Part shown: piece by piece, positions 40,801-49,866 of the stretch
Numbering within the stretch: the first letter of the stretch is position 1
Layout of the letters: each line of letters begins with the position of its first letter
NCBI RefSeq assembly: GCF_029760935.1
Contig: NZ_CP121684.1
Span: 1,364,001-1,428,000, forward strand
DNA: 64,000 bases
Origin: Lysinibacter sp. HNR
GTDB lineage: Bacteria; Actinomycetota; Actinomycetes; Actinomycetales; Microbacteriaceae
Reading direction: 5' to 3'
Program-made: the position numbers and the translations under genes
Notes under the pieces: model-generated
What the model was told of the DNA's origin: nothing
The model's database searches: none
What the model saw: the letters and a program-made list of their open reading frames with translations, nothing else

Positions 40801-43610
40801 GTTTCGGTAAAAGCACCTCCCCACTCCAGCGGATTAAAGCTGTCTGGGGCCTGTAAGAAGCTGCCGTCGGCGTTGCGTGACTGGAAGAAGTCTGCGGTGG
40901 GATCAAAAAGGTTGCCAAACGAGCGTGCCCGCTGCAGGAAATAGAGAGACTGTTCCCGCAGTTCTTCCCTGCGTTCATGGGGTACCTCAGGATCGTCCGC
41001 GAGTTTTGCGGCCATCTGACCAATTCCCTCGTCATTGATCAATCCTTCTAAGCCCCAGGACACGCTTTCTCCGGTGGAGGCCGGGGTATATCCGAGGAAG
41101 GTGGATTGATCGAGTCCCTTGCGGCCCACCGCGTTGGAGGTGGGTAATACGGTGGCATTTTTGAGCGCCGCATCGTACGTCTCGAGAGCGAGCGGGGTGT
41201 CAAGCGCACCGTTCAGATATGCGTCGGCAAAGGCCACATCAGAGCTTGTTCCCGTCATGAGATCGGCGTAGCCGGGGGATGACCAGCGGGCAACCCAGCC
41301 GCCGTCCCTGTACTGCTGAATAAAGCCGTCAACCAGATCTTTTTCTAGTTCGGGGTAGAGCAGAGAATACGCGGGCCAGGCCGTGCGATAGGTATCCCAA
41401 AAACCATTATTGACGTAGATCTTGCCGTCGACGATCTGGGCATTAGTGGTTGTTTCGGTGGCTGATCCTGTTTGCGGGGCCACAGGGCTTGCGTATTTGT
41501 AAACGGGTGACGACACACTACCGGTGTTTTCAAACTGCGAGTTGGGATAGAGGTTCATACGGTAGAGGTTGGAGTACAGGGTGGTGAGCTGCGCGGCGCT
41601 TGCGCCCTCGACCTCGATGACACCCAGACGTTTGTTCCAGGCGGCTTGGGCATTTTCCCTGATTGTATCGAAGCTGTGTCCTGCAACCTCAAGATCGAGG
41701 TTGTGTGCGGCCTGATCAAGCGAGATAAAAGATGTTGCTAATCGCAACTCTACAATTTTGTCGTCCGAAGTATCAAAGGAGGCGTAGCGGGCCGCCGAGC
41801 GATTGCCGGAGGCGGAACCTGCAGTGGAGGGGGTTTGGTCAAACTGACCGGAGATAAACATTCTGCTGCGACCCGCTGAGAGTCCGCTGCCACCGTCGAC
41901 CCAGCCACTGAGGGTGCCGTCTGCCGTGATAGTGAGGGCGGAAGCTCCAGCCACCTGGTCAACCAGTACGCTGCCGGTGTCTCCGGTAAATTGGAAGCGA
42001 TATATCCCGCCGTGGTCAGTGGGTGTGACCTCTGTGGCAATACCGTTGGTGAATTTTACGCTGTAGAGATCGGGGCGAGCAATCTCATGCTTATGGTCAA
42101 ACTCGAGGGCACGATTTGCGAGCGTGCCGCTCGGGCTTTCGGATGAGGAGGGCATGATCGCGAGCTGGTTGCGGTCACCCATCCAGGGGCTGGGTTCGTG
42201 TGAGATACCGATTCCCTGTAGGCGCGGTAGGTTGACGGCGTTGTTTGCCGCCGCATACTCATAGAGCCAGGTCTGGCTTGCGGCGTTGGTCATTGGGGTG
42301 AAGAAGTTAAAACCGTTTGGTACCGCGGTGGCGGGGATATTGTTACCCCGGGAAAAACTGCCGCTGGAGAGGGTTCCCCTGCGTGTATCCACGTAGTTCA
42401 CCAGACTTGAACCGTCTACCGTGGGGGCGGGAGCCACGCTGATGTCGTCAAGCCACCCGGAAAAAGCGCTTCCCGCTGACCCGTCGGGGTTATTGTAGCT
42501 GAAAAGTACCGCGCGAATGCTGCGACCCGCGAGCGGGGTAAGGTCTATTCGCACAGAGTTCCACTGGCTCGCATAGAGTGCCTTCTGTGTGCCCTGTGAG
42601 AGTGCGTTAGCGCCAAACCCGTTGCCGTCGTGGAGGCCTAGCTCGGAAAGTCTTCTGCCGTCATCAAGAACAAAATCGACGGCGGAATAGGTTGCGGCAT
42701 ACTTAAGATCGGGGTCAAAATCGGGAAATATTTTGTAGGAAAGTTCATCGCCGGAAGAGATCGCAACGTTTACCTCAAACAGCTTGTTGGTTGCGGCGGC
42801 GGCACCGTCGGCGATATGGCTGCCCGCGTAACGCAGTGAGTGTGTGCCGCTAAAACCCGCGGAGGGCTTCATGTTGTATCCGATTGTGGGACCCGTACCG
42901 ATCTCGGTGATCATCGGTGTGGGATCATCCGGGGTGGTACTTCCGTCAAGAATGTCCCAGCTTGCCAATTGCAGCATTGTGCCGCTCTGCACGGCGGTGA
43001 TACTCAACCGGTAGGAGGCGTAAGCAGTCTCGTTGGAAATGGAATAGGTGTTTGTGGTGAATCGATCTCCGAAACTCTCATCGGCACGGGTATCAAGTAC
43101 CGTCCAGGCTGCACCGTCGTGTGAACCCTCCAAAACAAAATTGCGAGGATCGCGCGGGGGAGAATCATTGGCTGAGGTGAGCCTGTATTCACGCACCACC
43201 GCGGGAGTACTGAGATTGTAGGTCACACTGGCGGTGGGAGTATAAGCTAACCACTTGGTGATGGGGTTGTTGTCAGCAAGGTTTGTGGCCGTCTCGTTGG
43301 GTGCGTTTTCGGCACTTGCCGTGATACCGTTCACCGTGCTCAACAGGCTTCCGGGAGTAGAGCTGCGACCGGTCACGTTGGTCTGTTGGCCGTGGGGTGT
43401 TGATTCCTCCGGAGGTAGGTCAGCAGACTCAAACGAGTTGAGGAAAGATGGCGTGGTAGCCGCGGCCGGAAGGGCAGCGGTCAGACCCGAGGTGATGATT
43501 GCTGCGGCTGTAAGAAGAGCGATGCCGGCGATACGAAGACGAAGCGGGTTCAAGCGGGTTGTGCGGGGATGAGAAAGATGGTGGCCTGAGGGTAGCAATA
43601 GGGACGGCAT
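37806..43610 (-). CDS. Secreted multidomain GH92 alpha-mannosidase
   Basis: About 1930 residues. Signal peptide (LRIAGIALLTAAAIITSGLTAALPAAA); F5/8 C-type domain (~100-230); GH92 core (~400-1130: VNYVDTRRGTLSSGSFSRGNNIP, TNGWNFAFHAPFDIEGL, GDEDNGETSAWYVFSALGFYPTAVG); second F5/8-like domain (~1150-1290); further beta domains including a carbohydrate-binding-like module; PKD (~1600-1690); two Ig/TIG-like domains; then LSTTG, a hydrophobic span and RLRRRGE. It would release mannose from N-glycans at the surface. The start is uncertain: 43610 has GGAG 11-12 nt upstream; 43631 and 43646 are alternatives. Confidence 0.88.
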   Translation of the reverse strand: MPSLLLPSGHHLSHPRTTRLNPLRLRIAGIALLTAAAIITSGLTAALPAAATTPSFLNSFESADLPPEESTPHGQQTNVTGRSSTPGSLLSTVNGITASAENAPNETATNLADNNPITKWLAYTPTASVTYNLSTPAVVREYRLTSANDSPPRDPRNFVLEGSHDGAAWTVLDTRADESFGDRFTTNTYSISNETAYASYRLSITAVQSGTMLQLASWDILDGSTTPDDPTPMITEIGTGPTIGYNMKPSAGFSGTHSLRYAGSHIADGAAAATNKLFEVNVAISSGDELSYKIFPDFDPDLKYAATYSAVDFVLDDGRRLSELGLHDGNGFGANALSQGTQKALYASQWNSVRIDLTPLAGRSIRAVLFSYNNPDGSAGSAFSGWLDDISVAPAPTVDGSSLVNYVDTRRGTLSSGSFSRGNNIPATAVPNGFNFFTPMTNAASQTWLYEYAAANNAVNLPRLQGIGISHEPSPWMGDRNQLAIMPSSSESPSGTLANRALEFDHKHEIARPDLYSVKFTNGIATEVTPTDHGGIYRFQFTGDTGSVLVDQVAGASALTITADGTLSGWVDGGSGLSAGRSRMFISGQFDQTPSTAGSASGNRSAARYASFDTSDDKIVELRLATSFISLDQAAHNLDLEVAGHSFDTIRENAQAAWNKRLGVIEVEGASAAQLTTLYSNLYRMNLYPNSQFENTGSVSSPVYKYASPVAPQTGSATETTTNAQIVDGKIYVNNGFWDTYRTAWPAYSLLYPELEKDLVDGFIQQYRDGGWVARWSSPGYADLMTGTSSDVAFADAYLNGALDTPLALETYDAALKNATVLPTSNAVGRKGLDQSTFLGYTPASTGESVSWGLEGLINDEGIGQMAAKLADDPEVPHERREELREQSLYFLQRARSFGNLFDPTADFFQSRNADGSFLQAPDSFNPLEWGGAFTETNGWNFAFHAPFDIEGLSALYGGQEGLINKLDTFFATPETATHPGGYGSVIHEMIEARDVRMGQLGMSNQVSHHIPYMYAAAGQPAKTQEIVREILQRLFVGSDIGQGYAGDEDNGETSAWYVFSALGFYPTAVGTGEYVLGSPLFTKATVHLKNGRDLVIEAPENSAENVYVQSVSFDGNPLSSATIPQETLTKGGTLRFNLGPDPSSWGNETVDATERVPLVDATAPAFGTTTVSDNTPARSLSDDNSRSSVTFNSETPTIEWASASGPVTVTSYTLTNGAEGGSPSGWTLSGSADGSTWIPLDQRSNEIFTWSTQTRPFQLEASAAYTHYRLSLEATSTGTPATLAEIELLADPAAPTRESPFVLTATSDIYGALGVEVGANLATLAGGTSNNPADYTATVDFLDGAGAQPATLTRSALGAWRIASPYTFTEAGTYSVQVTATEGLKQASTLTTIVINHDETLLGSFDNVCIADPGAGGNCDEGGYAFPRSLLADSGFVQGQTLTVPGTALTADLPDIPEGHPDNATGRGQTIHLNLGAGATQISVIGTGTQKNQQATGTLNFTDGTSTPIDLSFGDWAGAARAPLYGNIVVGTSPGRLAGGGDVDGTMVAIFATAPFDIPQDKTVASLTMPNQPGTARGEGRIHVFAIASDGTRGAPDPLVATSEAVPPQTTGIPFEAHLASLAGGRGNYRATVHWGDGTATDTVNPVDGRVHGSHSYEAAGDYTVTVTANDGEKSTATTLIASVLEASLFAPELSLSPGVVSPGDVTTVSGIGFAPGENVEVMLSSTPEISVRATTDPSGAFNTALTVPSDAVDGAYPINAIGDISATAAYTTLIVQAPPVVITDPQLTVSTDTLRPGDTLIVNGTGYAPGEQVNAVLHSTPITLATITANGDGVFSASITIPVDTEYGDHTLVFTGLTSNAVASVVLKIVAELPADVGTGPSTNDYRGLSTTGAGTPVLPTLVGGSLLLVGLFVALLGRLRRRGEIQPISFG

Positions 43611-43735
43611 TGTCGGGGGGACTCCAGTCATTTGTAGTGCCAGCACCTCTCTTCGGAGGGTGCAATTAGTGCTAGAACTATATCTACTGTATTTGTCTAG
43701 CTAATGTCAACACGGACGCTATGTGCTTGTGCCGC

Positions 43736-46060
43736 TTAGGGAGTCGATGTGACCTTTCTCTGATCAAATTTCCATAGCAGGTGAATAAGAAACATACCGA
43801 GAGCCCCGATCCCAAAGGAGATCAGTATCTGTGGCCACACGATTTCGTAGTGCAGTAATTCCCGTGTCCGCGGAACAAGAATCAGGGCGGCGAAGATACA
43901 CTGCAAACCAAAAATCAAGAGAATTTTCCAGCCTCGCAGCGGTCGTGCTAAGCAAATGAGTATCCAGGCGCTCATCATCATGACAACGATGGCGGTGAGG
44001 GTGCTGGCCGCATTTGCGCTCACATCCAAGACATTGACCGAGAGCAGATAGCTACCCAGCATCATCCCCGCGAGTATTATTCCGGCTGGTATTGCAAACT
44101 TTAAGACCCTGCCGAGAAACCCACTCTGGTATCGCCGGCTATTGGGTGCCAGGGCGAGGAAGAAAGCGGGGATGCCGATGGTGAGGCTAGAGATCACGCT
44201 CATGTGGCGGGGGAGAAAAGGGTAGGGGAGCAGTAAGACGGTTACGGCAAGCGCGAGGAGAATCGAATAAACATTTTTCATGAGGAAGAGGTTCGCGACG
44301 CGCTCAATGTTGGCCATAACGCGGCGGCCTTCCGCAAGCACCTTGGGCAAGCGCGAAAATTTGTTGTCTAGGAGGACCAGTTCCGCCACTGCTTTTGTCG
44401 CGTGTGCACCGCTGGTCATGGCAATGCCGATATCGGCATCTTTAAGCGCCAGGGTATCGTTTACCCCGTCCCCTGTCATGGCAACCGTGTTCCCCTGCTG
44501 TTGCAGAGCCTGAACGATGCGGCGTTTCTGTTCCGGGCTCACCCTGCCAAAAATCTGTTCGGTGGTGACAATTTTTGTGAATGCGTCGTCGTCCTCGGGT
44601 AGGTTGCGTGCATCAAAAGCAGTACGGGCACCCATCCCCACCGCCTGAGAAACAGCAAGAACCGTTCTGGGGCTGTCTCCCGAGATGACCTTAAGGGTGA
44701 CCCCCTGTCGTTCAAAATACTGGAGGGAATCGTGTGCGTCCGGGCGAATTTTTTCGCTCAGGACAATGAGTGCAGACGGAATCAGATCATCGGGCAGCGG
44801 TTTTGTCACATCCAGTGTCGAGCTGTTGTGCATGAGGACAAGAACCCGTTTGCCCTGGTCGGCAAAATCATCTGCCCGTTCTTTAAGAGGAGAGTCTGCC
44901 TGTGCAAAGAGAACCTCGGGTGCCCCAAGAATCCAGTTGGTGGCACCGTAGGAAATAGAGCTCCACTTGCGAGAGGAGGAGAAAGTAATTTCAGAGGAGG
45001 GTTCGCCCAGCGAGAGATCGTCAAAGCCATCACGAAGAGCCTCGTTAGTTGGGGAATCGCCCCGTCTCGCCATAATCGCAAGTACCCTCAGTACTTCTGT
45101 TCTTTGAACTGTCCCTGAGGTGATAATCTCGTCAAACTTAATTTTTCCCTCGGTGAGGGTTCCTGTTTTATCGAGTAGAAGCATGTTGACACGGGCCAAT
45201 CCTTCGACCGCGGGAAGTTGTTGCACCAGGACTTTTTGTCGCACTAGGGCGAGTGTGGCCAGCATAAAAGCCATCGAGGTGAGGAGTACAAGCCCCTCCG
45301 GAACCATACCAACAATCGCCGCGATGGAGCGAACGACCGCTTCCTGCCAGGTTTTGTCACCGTTATATATCTGTCCCCAGATGAGTAGTGGGGCGACAAT
45401 CACTATTGTCCAGGCAACGTAGGTGAGGATTTTATTGATGCCTGCCATAAGCTCGGAGTGGGCTTTTTGAAAACGCTTTGCCTGGGAAGTGATTTGATAC
45501 GCGTAGGAATCTCTCCCAACCGCGGTTACTCGCATACATCCATTACCTGCGACCACAATTGAGCCGGAAAGAACTTTGCTTGTGGCGTGTTTAAATACGG
45601 GATCAGACTCACCCGTGAGTAGTGATTCGTCGATTTCGAGGCCGTGAGAGGAAATGATCTCGCCGTCCGCTGAAATTTGATCTCCGACCCTTATCCGTAT
45701 CGTGTCGTCGAGCACGATGTCAGAGGTGGAAATTTCAACCTCTTGTGAGTCTCGAATGGCATGGATGGTGGGGGCATTAAGAATGGCGAGGCGATCGAGG
45801 GTTATTTTTGCGCGTATTTCTTGGAAGATGCCGATTGCGCTATTGATAACCGCGATGAGGGCAAAGAGCGCATCTATCGGTGCTCCCACAAGTATGACGG
45901 TGACAAAAAGGGTTCCGATGAGGGCGTTAAATTTGGTAAATACATTTGCACGAACGATGTCGAGGTAGGAGCGGCTCGTCTTGTCGTCAGTGCGATTAAC
46001 CTGGCCGAGCGCGACTCGGTTGGCAACCTCAGTTTTTGTCAGCCCGGTAATCTCAGTCAC
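43736..46060 (-). CDS. ctpE: P-type ATPase, CtpE-like
   Basis: A 774-residue cation ATPase. TGES (149-152) in the actuator, PEGL (254-257) in membrane helix 4, phosphorylated D297 in DKTGTLT, nucleotide-binding segment, then MTGDGVND and six C-terminal spans. The IVGMVPEGLVLL context matches mycobacterial CtpE, a calcium importer. Substrate is inferred from that similarity. The gene is alone; no metal sensor adjacent. Confidence 0.92.
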   Translation of the reverse strand: MTEITGLTKTEVANRVALGQVNRTDDKTSRSYLDIVRANVFTKFNALIGTLFVTVILVGAPIDALFALIAVINSAIGIFQEIRAKITLDRLAILNAPTIHAIRDSQEVEISTSDIVLDDTIRIRVGDQISADGEIISSHGLEIDESLLTGESDPVFKHATSKVLSGSIVVAGNGCMRVTAVGRDSYAYQITSQAKRFQKAHSELMAGINKILTYVAWTIVIVAPLLIWGQIYNGDKTWQEAVVRSIAAIVGMVPEGLVLLTSMAFMLATLALVRQKVLVQQLPAVEGLARVNMLLLDKTGTLTEGKIKFDEIITSGTVQRTEVLRVLAIMARRGDSPTNEALRDGFDDLSLGEPSSEITFSSSRKWSSISYGATNWILGAPEVLFAQADSPLKERADDFADQGKRVLVLMHNSSTLDVTKPLPDDLIPSALIVLSEKIRPDAHDSLQYFERQGVTLKVISGDSPRTVLAVSQAVGMGARTAFDARNLPEDDDAFTKIVTTEQIFGRVSPEQKRRIVQALQQQGNTVAMTGDGVNDTLALKDADIGIAMTSGAHATKAVAELVLLDNKFSRLPKVLAEGRRVMANIERVANLFLMKNVYSILLALAVTVLLLPYPFLPRHMSVISSLTIGIPAFFLALAPNSRRYQSGFLGRVLKFAIPAGIILAGMMLGSYLLSVNVLDVSANAASTLTAIVVMMMSAWILICLARPLRGWKILLIFGLQCIFAALILVPRTRELLHYEIVWPQILISFGIGALGMFLIHLLWKFDQRKVTSTP

Positions 46061-46296
46061 AGTTCCTCAGTATATAAAGTGATCATGCTCTTGCGCTGAA
46101 AAGTTCATAGGAGCGGAGTGAGAAACTTTCCTTTTATTTCACCCTATAAATAATGAAAAAATGCCCATAATGCCCTGGTCTCCTGCTTGTGTTTTCTTTA
46201 GTGTGGACGGTATCCCGGTTATATGATCTAGGTTTAATAAATAGAGATTTGGATGTGTGGCCATCAATGAAATTATGTAGATTAAGGATTTGGCAC

Positions 46297-46746
46297 ATGA
46301 AAAAACATATAAGAATAGCAGCAGTCTTTGTTTCTCTTGGTGCTTTATTAACGGGATTAACCGGGGTGACAGCCCTGCCCGCTTCAGCAAATACAAGAGC
46401 GACCGTAGTCGAAATGTGGGGATACGGAAACCTGGGAGGAGACCCCCGGGGAATCATGGTCAGTGAAAGGGTGTTGAAGAATGGAAAGTTCATCGATGGG
46501 GGAGAATTTGACCCACTGGTTGACAGTCACGGAAATTTCAGTTTTCACGTCCCATTCACGATAAATGATGCTAATCCGCAAGATACATATGAATATGAGA
46601 TCAGGATTTTCCGAGGGTTCAATCTTTTTAGTATTCCCGGACTGGCGTGTGAGGTTCGTAATCAACAAGGACAGCAGATTGCGCATCAAGAAGTTATAAA
46701 TGCGTCGCGGGTGAGTTGTGTATTTAAATTGAACGATCTGAAATAG
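46297..46746 (+). CDS. Small secreted protein
   Basis: A 149-residue protein. Signal peptide KKHIRIAAVFVSLGALLTGLTGVTALPASANT, cleavage after SAN or ASA, then a beta-rich ~115-residue domain with two Cys (near 120 and 140) that may pair. AAGGATTTGGCAC precedes the ATG. The local DNA is AT-rich compared with neighbours, a hint of acquisition. No family recognised. Confidence 0.7.
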   Translation: MKKHIRIAAVFVSLGALLTGLTGVTALPASANTRATVVEMWGYGNLGGDPRGIMVSERVLKNGKFIDGGEFDPLVDSHGNFSFHVPFTINDANPQDTYEYEIRIFRGFNLFSIPGLACEVRNQQGQQIAHQEVINASRVSCVFKLNDLK

Positions 46747-46768
46747 GTCGTGCTGTATGAGTGAGTAA

Positions 46769-46827
46769 GCATGAGAAACCGCCTGTGGTGGTCAGAGGTT
46801 ATCTGTTCCACCACAGGCGGTTCATGC
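46769..46827. terminator. Strong hairpin between convergent genes
   Basis: AACCGCCTGTGGTGG and CCACCACAGGCGGTT form a perfect 15-bp stem around a 16-nt loop, extended by GCATGA/TTCATGC. No T-tract on either side, so it may be a bidirectional stem-loop terminator or protein site between the secreted protein and the binding lipoprotein. Confidence 0.6.
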
Positions 46828-46890
46828 TTAGTTGGCAGGGTAATCCTTCGTGTGGGAAGACCCAACCCGACCTGTGTTTCTCGGGATGTA

Positions 46891-47847
46891 TTAGCGCAGG
46901 CCGGCCTGTACCTGTCCTACCATGTTGCTAAACGCGGTAAGGCCGTTGAGGACGATGTATGCCTGTTCCGGCTCGATATAGGTAACGTTGCCGTTGCTCC
47001 ACGCCGTGGTGGCGCGAACCGCATCGTTATCAAGAAGTTCTTGCGAGCGGGGGCCGTTCTCCCGGATCGCGATATCGCGATCAATCACAAACAACCGGTC
47101 GGGGTTTGCGTTGAGGATGAATTCGGCTGGAACGGGGCTGTCGTTTGTGGTTCCTTCAACGTCCTCGACAGCGGGTGCAACCCCGAGTAACTCGTGGATC
47201 CATCCGTAGCGGGAGGCTGTTCCGTGAGCCGAGATCTCACCGGCGCTTGTGGAAATGATGAGTCCGGTTCCGCTGGTCTGAGCAAGTTCCTGAGACTCGC
47301 CAATCTGAGTGTCAAGAGCCTTGAGGCGCTCCGCTGCTTCGTCTTCAAGCTCGAAGATTTCTGCGAGAGTCTCAACGTGCGAGCGGAAGCTATCGAAGTA
47401 GTTCTCGAAATCGAGGGAAAGGTCGATGGTGGGGGCTACCTCTGAGAGCTCGGGAAATACCTCTGCGGTGCGGTGGGAGATGATGATCAGGTCGGGATCG
47501 ATCTCGTTAAGCAATTCGTAGTTGGGTTCAAAAAGGGTACCCACGTCGGGGTAAGAGTCGCTTAGGTATTTGCTGAGATAGTCCGGGATATTGGAGTGGG
47601 GCACTCCCGCGATCTCTACGCCGAGCGTGTCGAGCGTGTCGAGGGAAGCCATATCAAAAGTGACAACTTTCTCAGGAGACAACGGAACAACTGTGCTGCC
47701 CTGTGCGTGCTCAACGGTGATTTCGGCCACGGCTTCCCCGGTAGGAGTGGGCTCGTTTGAGGTTGCGGGTGAACAGGCAGCAAGTATGAGTGTTGAGGCG
47801 GTCATGACCGCAAGTGTGCCGGTTGCGCGTGCGAATTTTGGTCGCAT
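46891..47847 (-). CDS. Siderophore ABC transporter substrate-binding lipoprotein
   Basis: A 318-residue protein with lipobox LILAACS and a helical-backbone binding fold: VTFDMASLDTLDTLGVEIAGVPHSNIPDYL, PDLIIISHRTAEVFPEL. It resembles the YclQ/CeuE-type petrobactin or catecholate binding proteins. It captures ferric siderophore and passes it to a permease not encoded nearby. Iron repression is likely, but no clear DtxR box was seen. Confidence 0.88.
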   Translation of the reverse strand: MRPKFARATGTLAVMTASTLILAACSPATSNEPTPTGEAVAEITVEHAQGSTVVPLSPEKVVTFDMASLDTLDTLGVEIAGVPHSNIPDYLSKYLSDSYPDVGTLFEPNYELLNEIDPDLIIISHRTAEVFPELSEVAPTIDLSLDFENYFDSFRSHVETLAEIFELEDEAAERLKALDTQIGESQELAQTSGTGLIISTSAGEISAHGTASRYGWIHELLGVAPAVEDVEGTTNDSPVPAEFILNANPDRLFVIDRDIAIRENGPRSQELLDNDAVRATTAWSNGNVTYIEPEQAYIVLNGLTAFSNMVGQVQAGLR

Positions 47848-47922
47848 GGGAGGATGCTCCGTTTCTATCGGTTTAGTGATGACCGGGGTGGTTCCACGCG
47901 ACTGATCGCAAACAAAAATAAT

Positions 47923-47972
47923 CTCGCGGGGTTGAAACCAAATGTATTATTAAAGGTTTTTCAGCCCGCGAG
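47923..47972. promoter_or_regulatory. Inverted repeat in the siderophore-protein leader
   Basis: CTCGCGGG (47923-47930) and CCCGCGAG (47965-47972) are perfect inverted arms 34 nt apart, upstream of the binding protein. A palindrome GGTTGAAACC lies between. Could be a leader stem or operator; role not known. Confidence 0.4.
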
Positions 47973-48122
47973 CATATTGTTATTGAAAAGTAGCCGTATC
48001 GAGCTCCCCCAAGTCTTAGCTCTTTGCTACATCATGATTTTGCCAAAAGAATTCTTAAAATCTTATGACTGTCAGTTTTTTCTCAGCTAGTGATTGCGCG
48101 CTGAGAGACGAGTAGGGCGTTG

Positions 48123-48259
48123 TGACCATCAAAATTCCGCGTTTTTTAGCGTGACCGTCATGATTATATTTTTATGGTCATTCTGCGCTAACAACAAAGG
48201 TAGTCGAGTGACGTCTAGAGTGTTTGATTGAACGTTTATGTTACGGTCATTATGTGACC
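48123..48259. promoter_or_regulatory. TGACC/GGTCA half-sites upstream of GAP gene
   Basis: A perfect GGTCA-TTATG-TGACC palindrome at 48245-48259, and further TGACC or GGTCA words at about 48123, 48153 and 48176. The rest of the 520-nt intergenic region (47848-48365) shows no gene. A transcription factor for the divergent genes is plausible. Confidence 0.45.
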
Positions 48260-48365
48260 AGATCTGCTATTGAAACCCTTTTAGTGGTGAAACTGTCATT
48301 GAGGATAGTGAGGGTTATGCGATTCACTGCGCTGAGGCGATCGGGAGGAGTAAGGATCAACTCTC

Positions 48366-49121
48366 TTGATCGGGGTGGCCGTGGTTGACACCGTAGCTCT
48401 GGGAACGTTGGTGGTGCTCGCCCTAGTCGACTCGACCACGTTTGGAACTTTTGCGATTCCGATATGGTTACTCACTGTGCCGGGTAAGCTCCGCATTGGG
48501 CGTGTTTTGGTGTATCTTGCCACGGTAACACTGGGGTACTTTATTCTGGGGCTCGTTCTGTTGCTCGGAGCAACCGCGTTCTTTGATGCCTACGGCGGAC
48601 TGTTGGAATCAGAGGGGTTTTTGATTATCCAGCTTTTTGTAGGTGTTGCTTTTCTTGTTGTGAGTCAGCTAATGGGTAGTAAGAGGGCTCGTGAGCGCGC
48701 TGTTGCGCGCGCCTCCGCTGGTGAGGGAAAGCTTCTTAGATGGCGTCGTCGTATCATGAGCGACTCAGAAATGGGAGGTAATCCCGCGATTATCCTGATG
48801 GGTCTGGCTTTAACTGCCGTGGCAATTGAGGCCGCCTCGATGCTCCCATACCTGTTTGCTATTGGTGTTATCACCGATCTCGAGCTTGCCTGGCCCGTGG
48901 CCGGAGCGCTATTGCTGGCGTACTGCGTGGTGATGATTGCTCCGGCACTCATTCTCACGATTATTCGTTCCGTTGCGGTGAATGCGCTAACTCGGCCCCT
49001 AGAAAAAATGGATCAGTGGTTCACCAAGAACGGGCGAACCATGACCGCGTGGGCGATTGGAATTGTAGGATTCCTACTTGTGGTGAGGGCGATCTATGAT
49101 CTCGGATGGTTTTGGTGGTAG
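48366..49121 (+). CDS. GAP-family membrane protein
   Basis: A 251-residue protein with six membrane spans. The first is VDTVALGTLVVLALVDSTTFGTFAIPIWLL; the loop ARASAGEGKLLRWRRRIMSDSEMGGNPAI is cytoplasmic; then PAIILMGLALTAVAIEAASMLPYLFAIGVI. This is the GAP/Sap family of actinobacteria, related to LysE exporters and implicated in glycolipid export. Start TTG 48366 or a nearby GTG. Confidence 0.82.
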   Translation: MIGVAVVDTVALGTLVVLALVDSTTFGTFAIPIWLLTVPGKLRIGRVLVYLATVTLGYFILGLVLLLGATAFFDAYGGLLESEGFLIIQLFVGVAFLVVSQLMGSKRARERAVARASAGEGKLLRWRRRIMSDSEMGGNPAIILMGLALTAVAIEAASMLPYLFAIGVITDLELAWPVAGALLLAYCVVMIAPALILTIIRSVAVNALTRPLEKMDQWFTKNGRTMTAWAIGIVGFLLVVRAIYDLGWFWW

Positions 49122-49149
49122 GTTGCCTACGGAATAGGTCTTGCACGGT

Positions 49150-49866
49150 GGGGTTGGGTTTATACGTGCCACGGTCATAATTTGCTTGAGAGCATTTGTC
49201 TGGTATACATGCCCACCTACTTGCAGATGGTAACCGGTGCCAACGCTACCGAGGCTGGATTGCTCATGATTTCTACTATGGCGGTGCTTCTTGTGACGTC
49301 TGTTCTGATGGGTAGCTGGTGAGTTGCACCGGTCCCTTGCGGTCAGGGGCCTGGGCTGGGCATGAACATGCAAATTCTGATCCTTATTGTGCGAAACTCG
49401 TCTCCCGTCACTCAGGTGGGTACCGCGACGGCGCCAAACAACTACTTTCGGTAAATCGGTGCCTCGTTCGGTTCCGCGATCGTGGGTAGCCTATGTTATT
49501 GCTAACCTCATCGGGCTGCTGAGTGAGCGTATACCCGAGGAGGGGCAGAGGAGGAACAACCAACTCGTTATACCCCCGTGATCGTTCGGGAACTTCCCGT
49601 TCCTAATAGGGGTATTGTCATCGGTTCCTAGTAATAACGCGCTTGCCACTCTGCTTCTCGACATGGTTCCCCTCACGCTTATTGCCGCTATTGTGCTTTG
49701 TTTGTGCAGGAAAAGGCCCTGTCTACCGCGATCGAGCGGGGTGCTTCTCTTGAAGCTCAAGGCAACGAGGAGGAAGCGTATGCTTCGTCCGAGCTGAACG
49801 AAGAAAAAGTGCTGCGGCCTGCGGACTCGGTGTTCTTGAAGACCTCGAGAGACGCTCTGCCCGGTT
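49150..49866 (+). pseudogene. Broken MFS multidrug exporter (EmrB/QacA-like)
   Basis: Reading forward, fragments of a 14-TM drug:H+ antiporter appear in changing frames: YMPTYLQMVTGANATEAGLLMISTMAVLL near 49,205-49,290, GMNMQILILIV near 49,360, VGTATAPNNYFR then a TAA near 49,455, IGASFGSAIVGS, and a C-terminal MVPLTLIAAIVL near 49,660. The N-terminal half is gone. Multiple frameshifts and stops make it non-functional. Confidence 0.8.
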
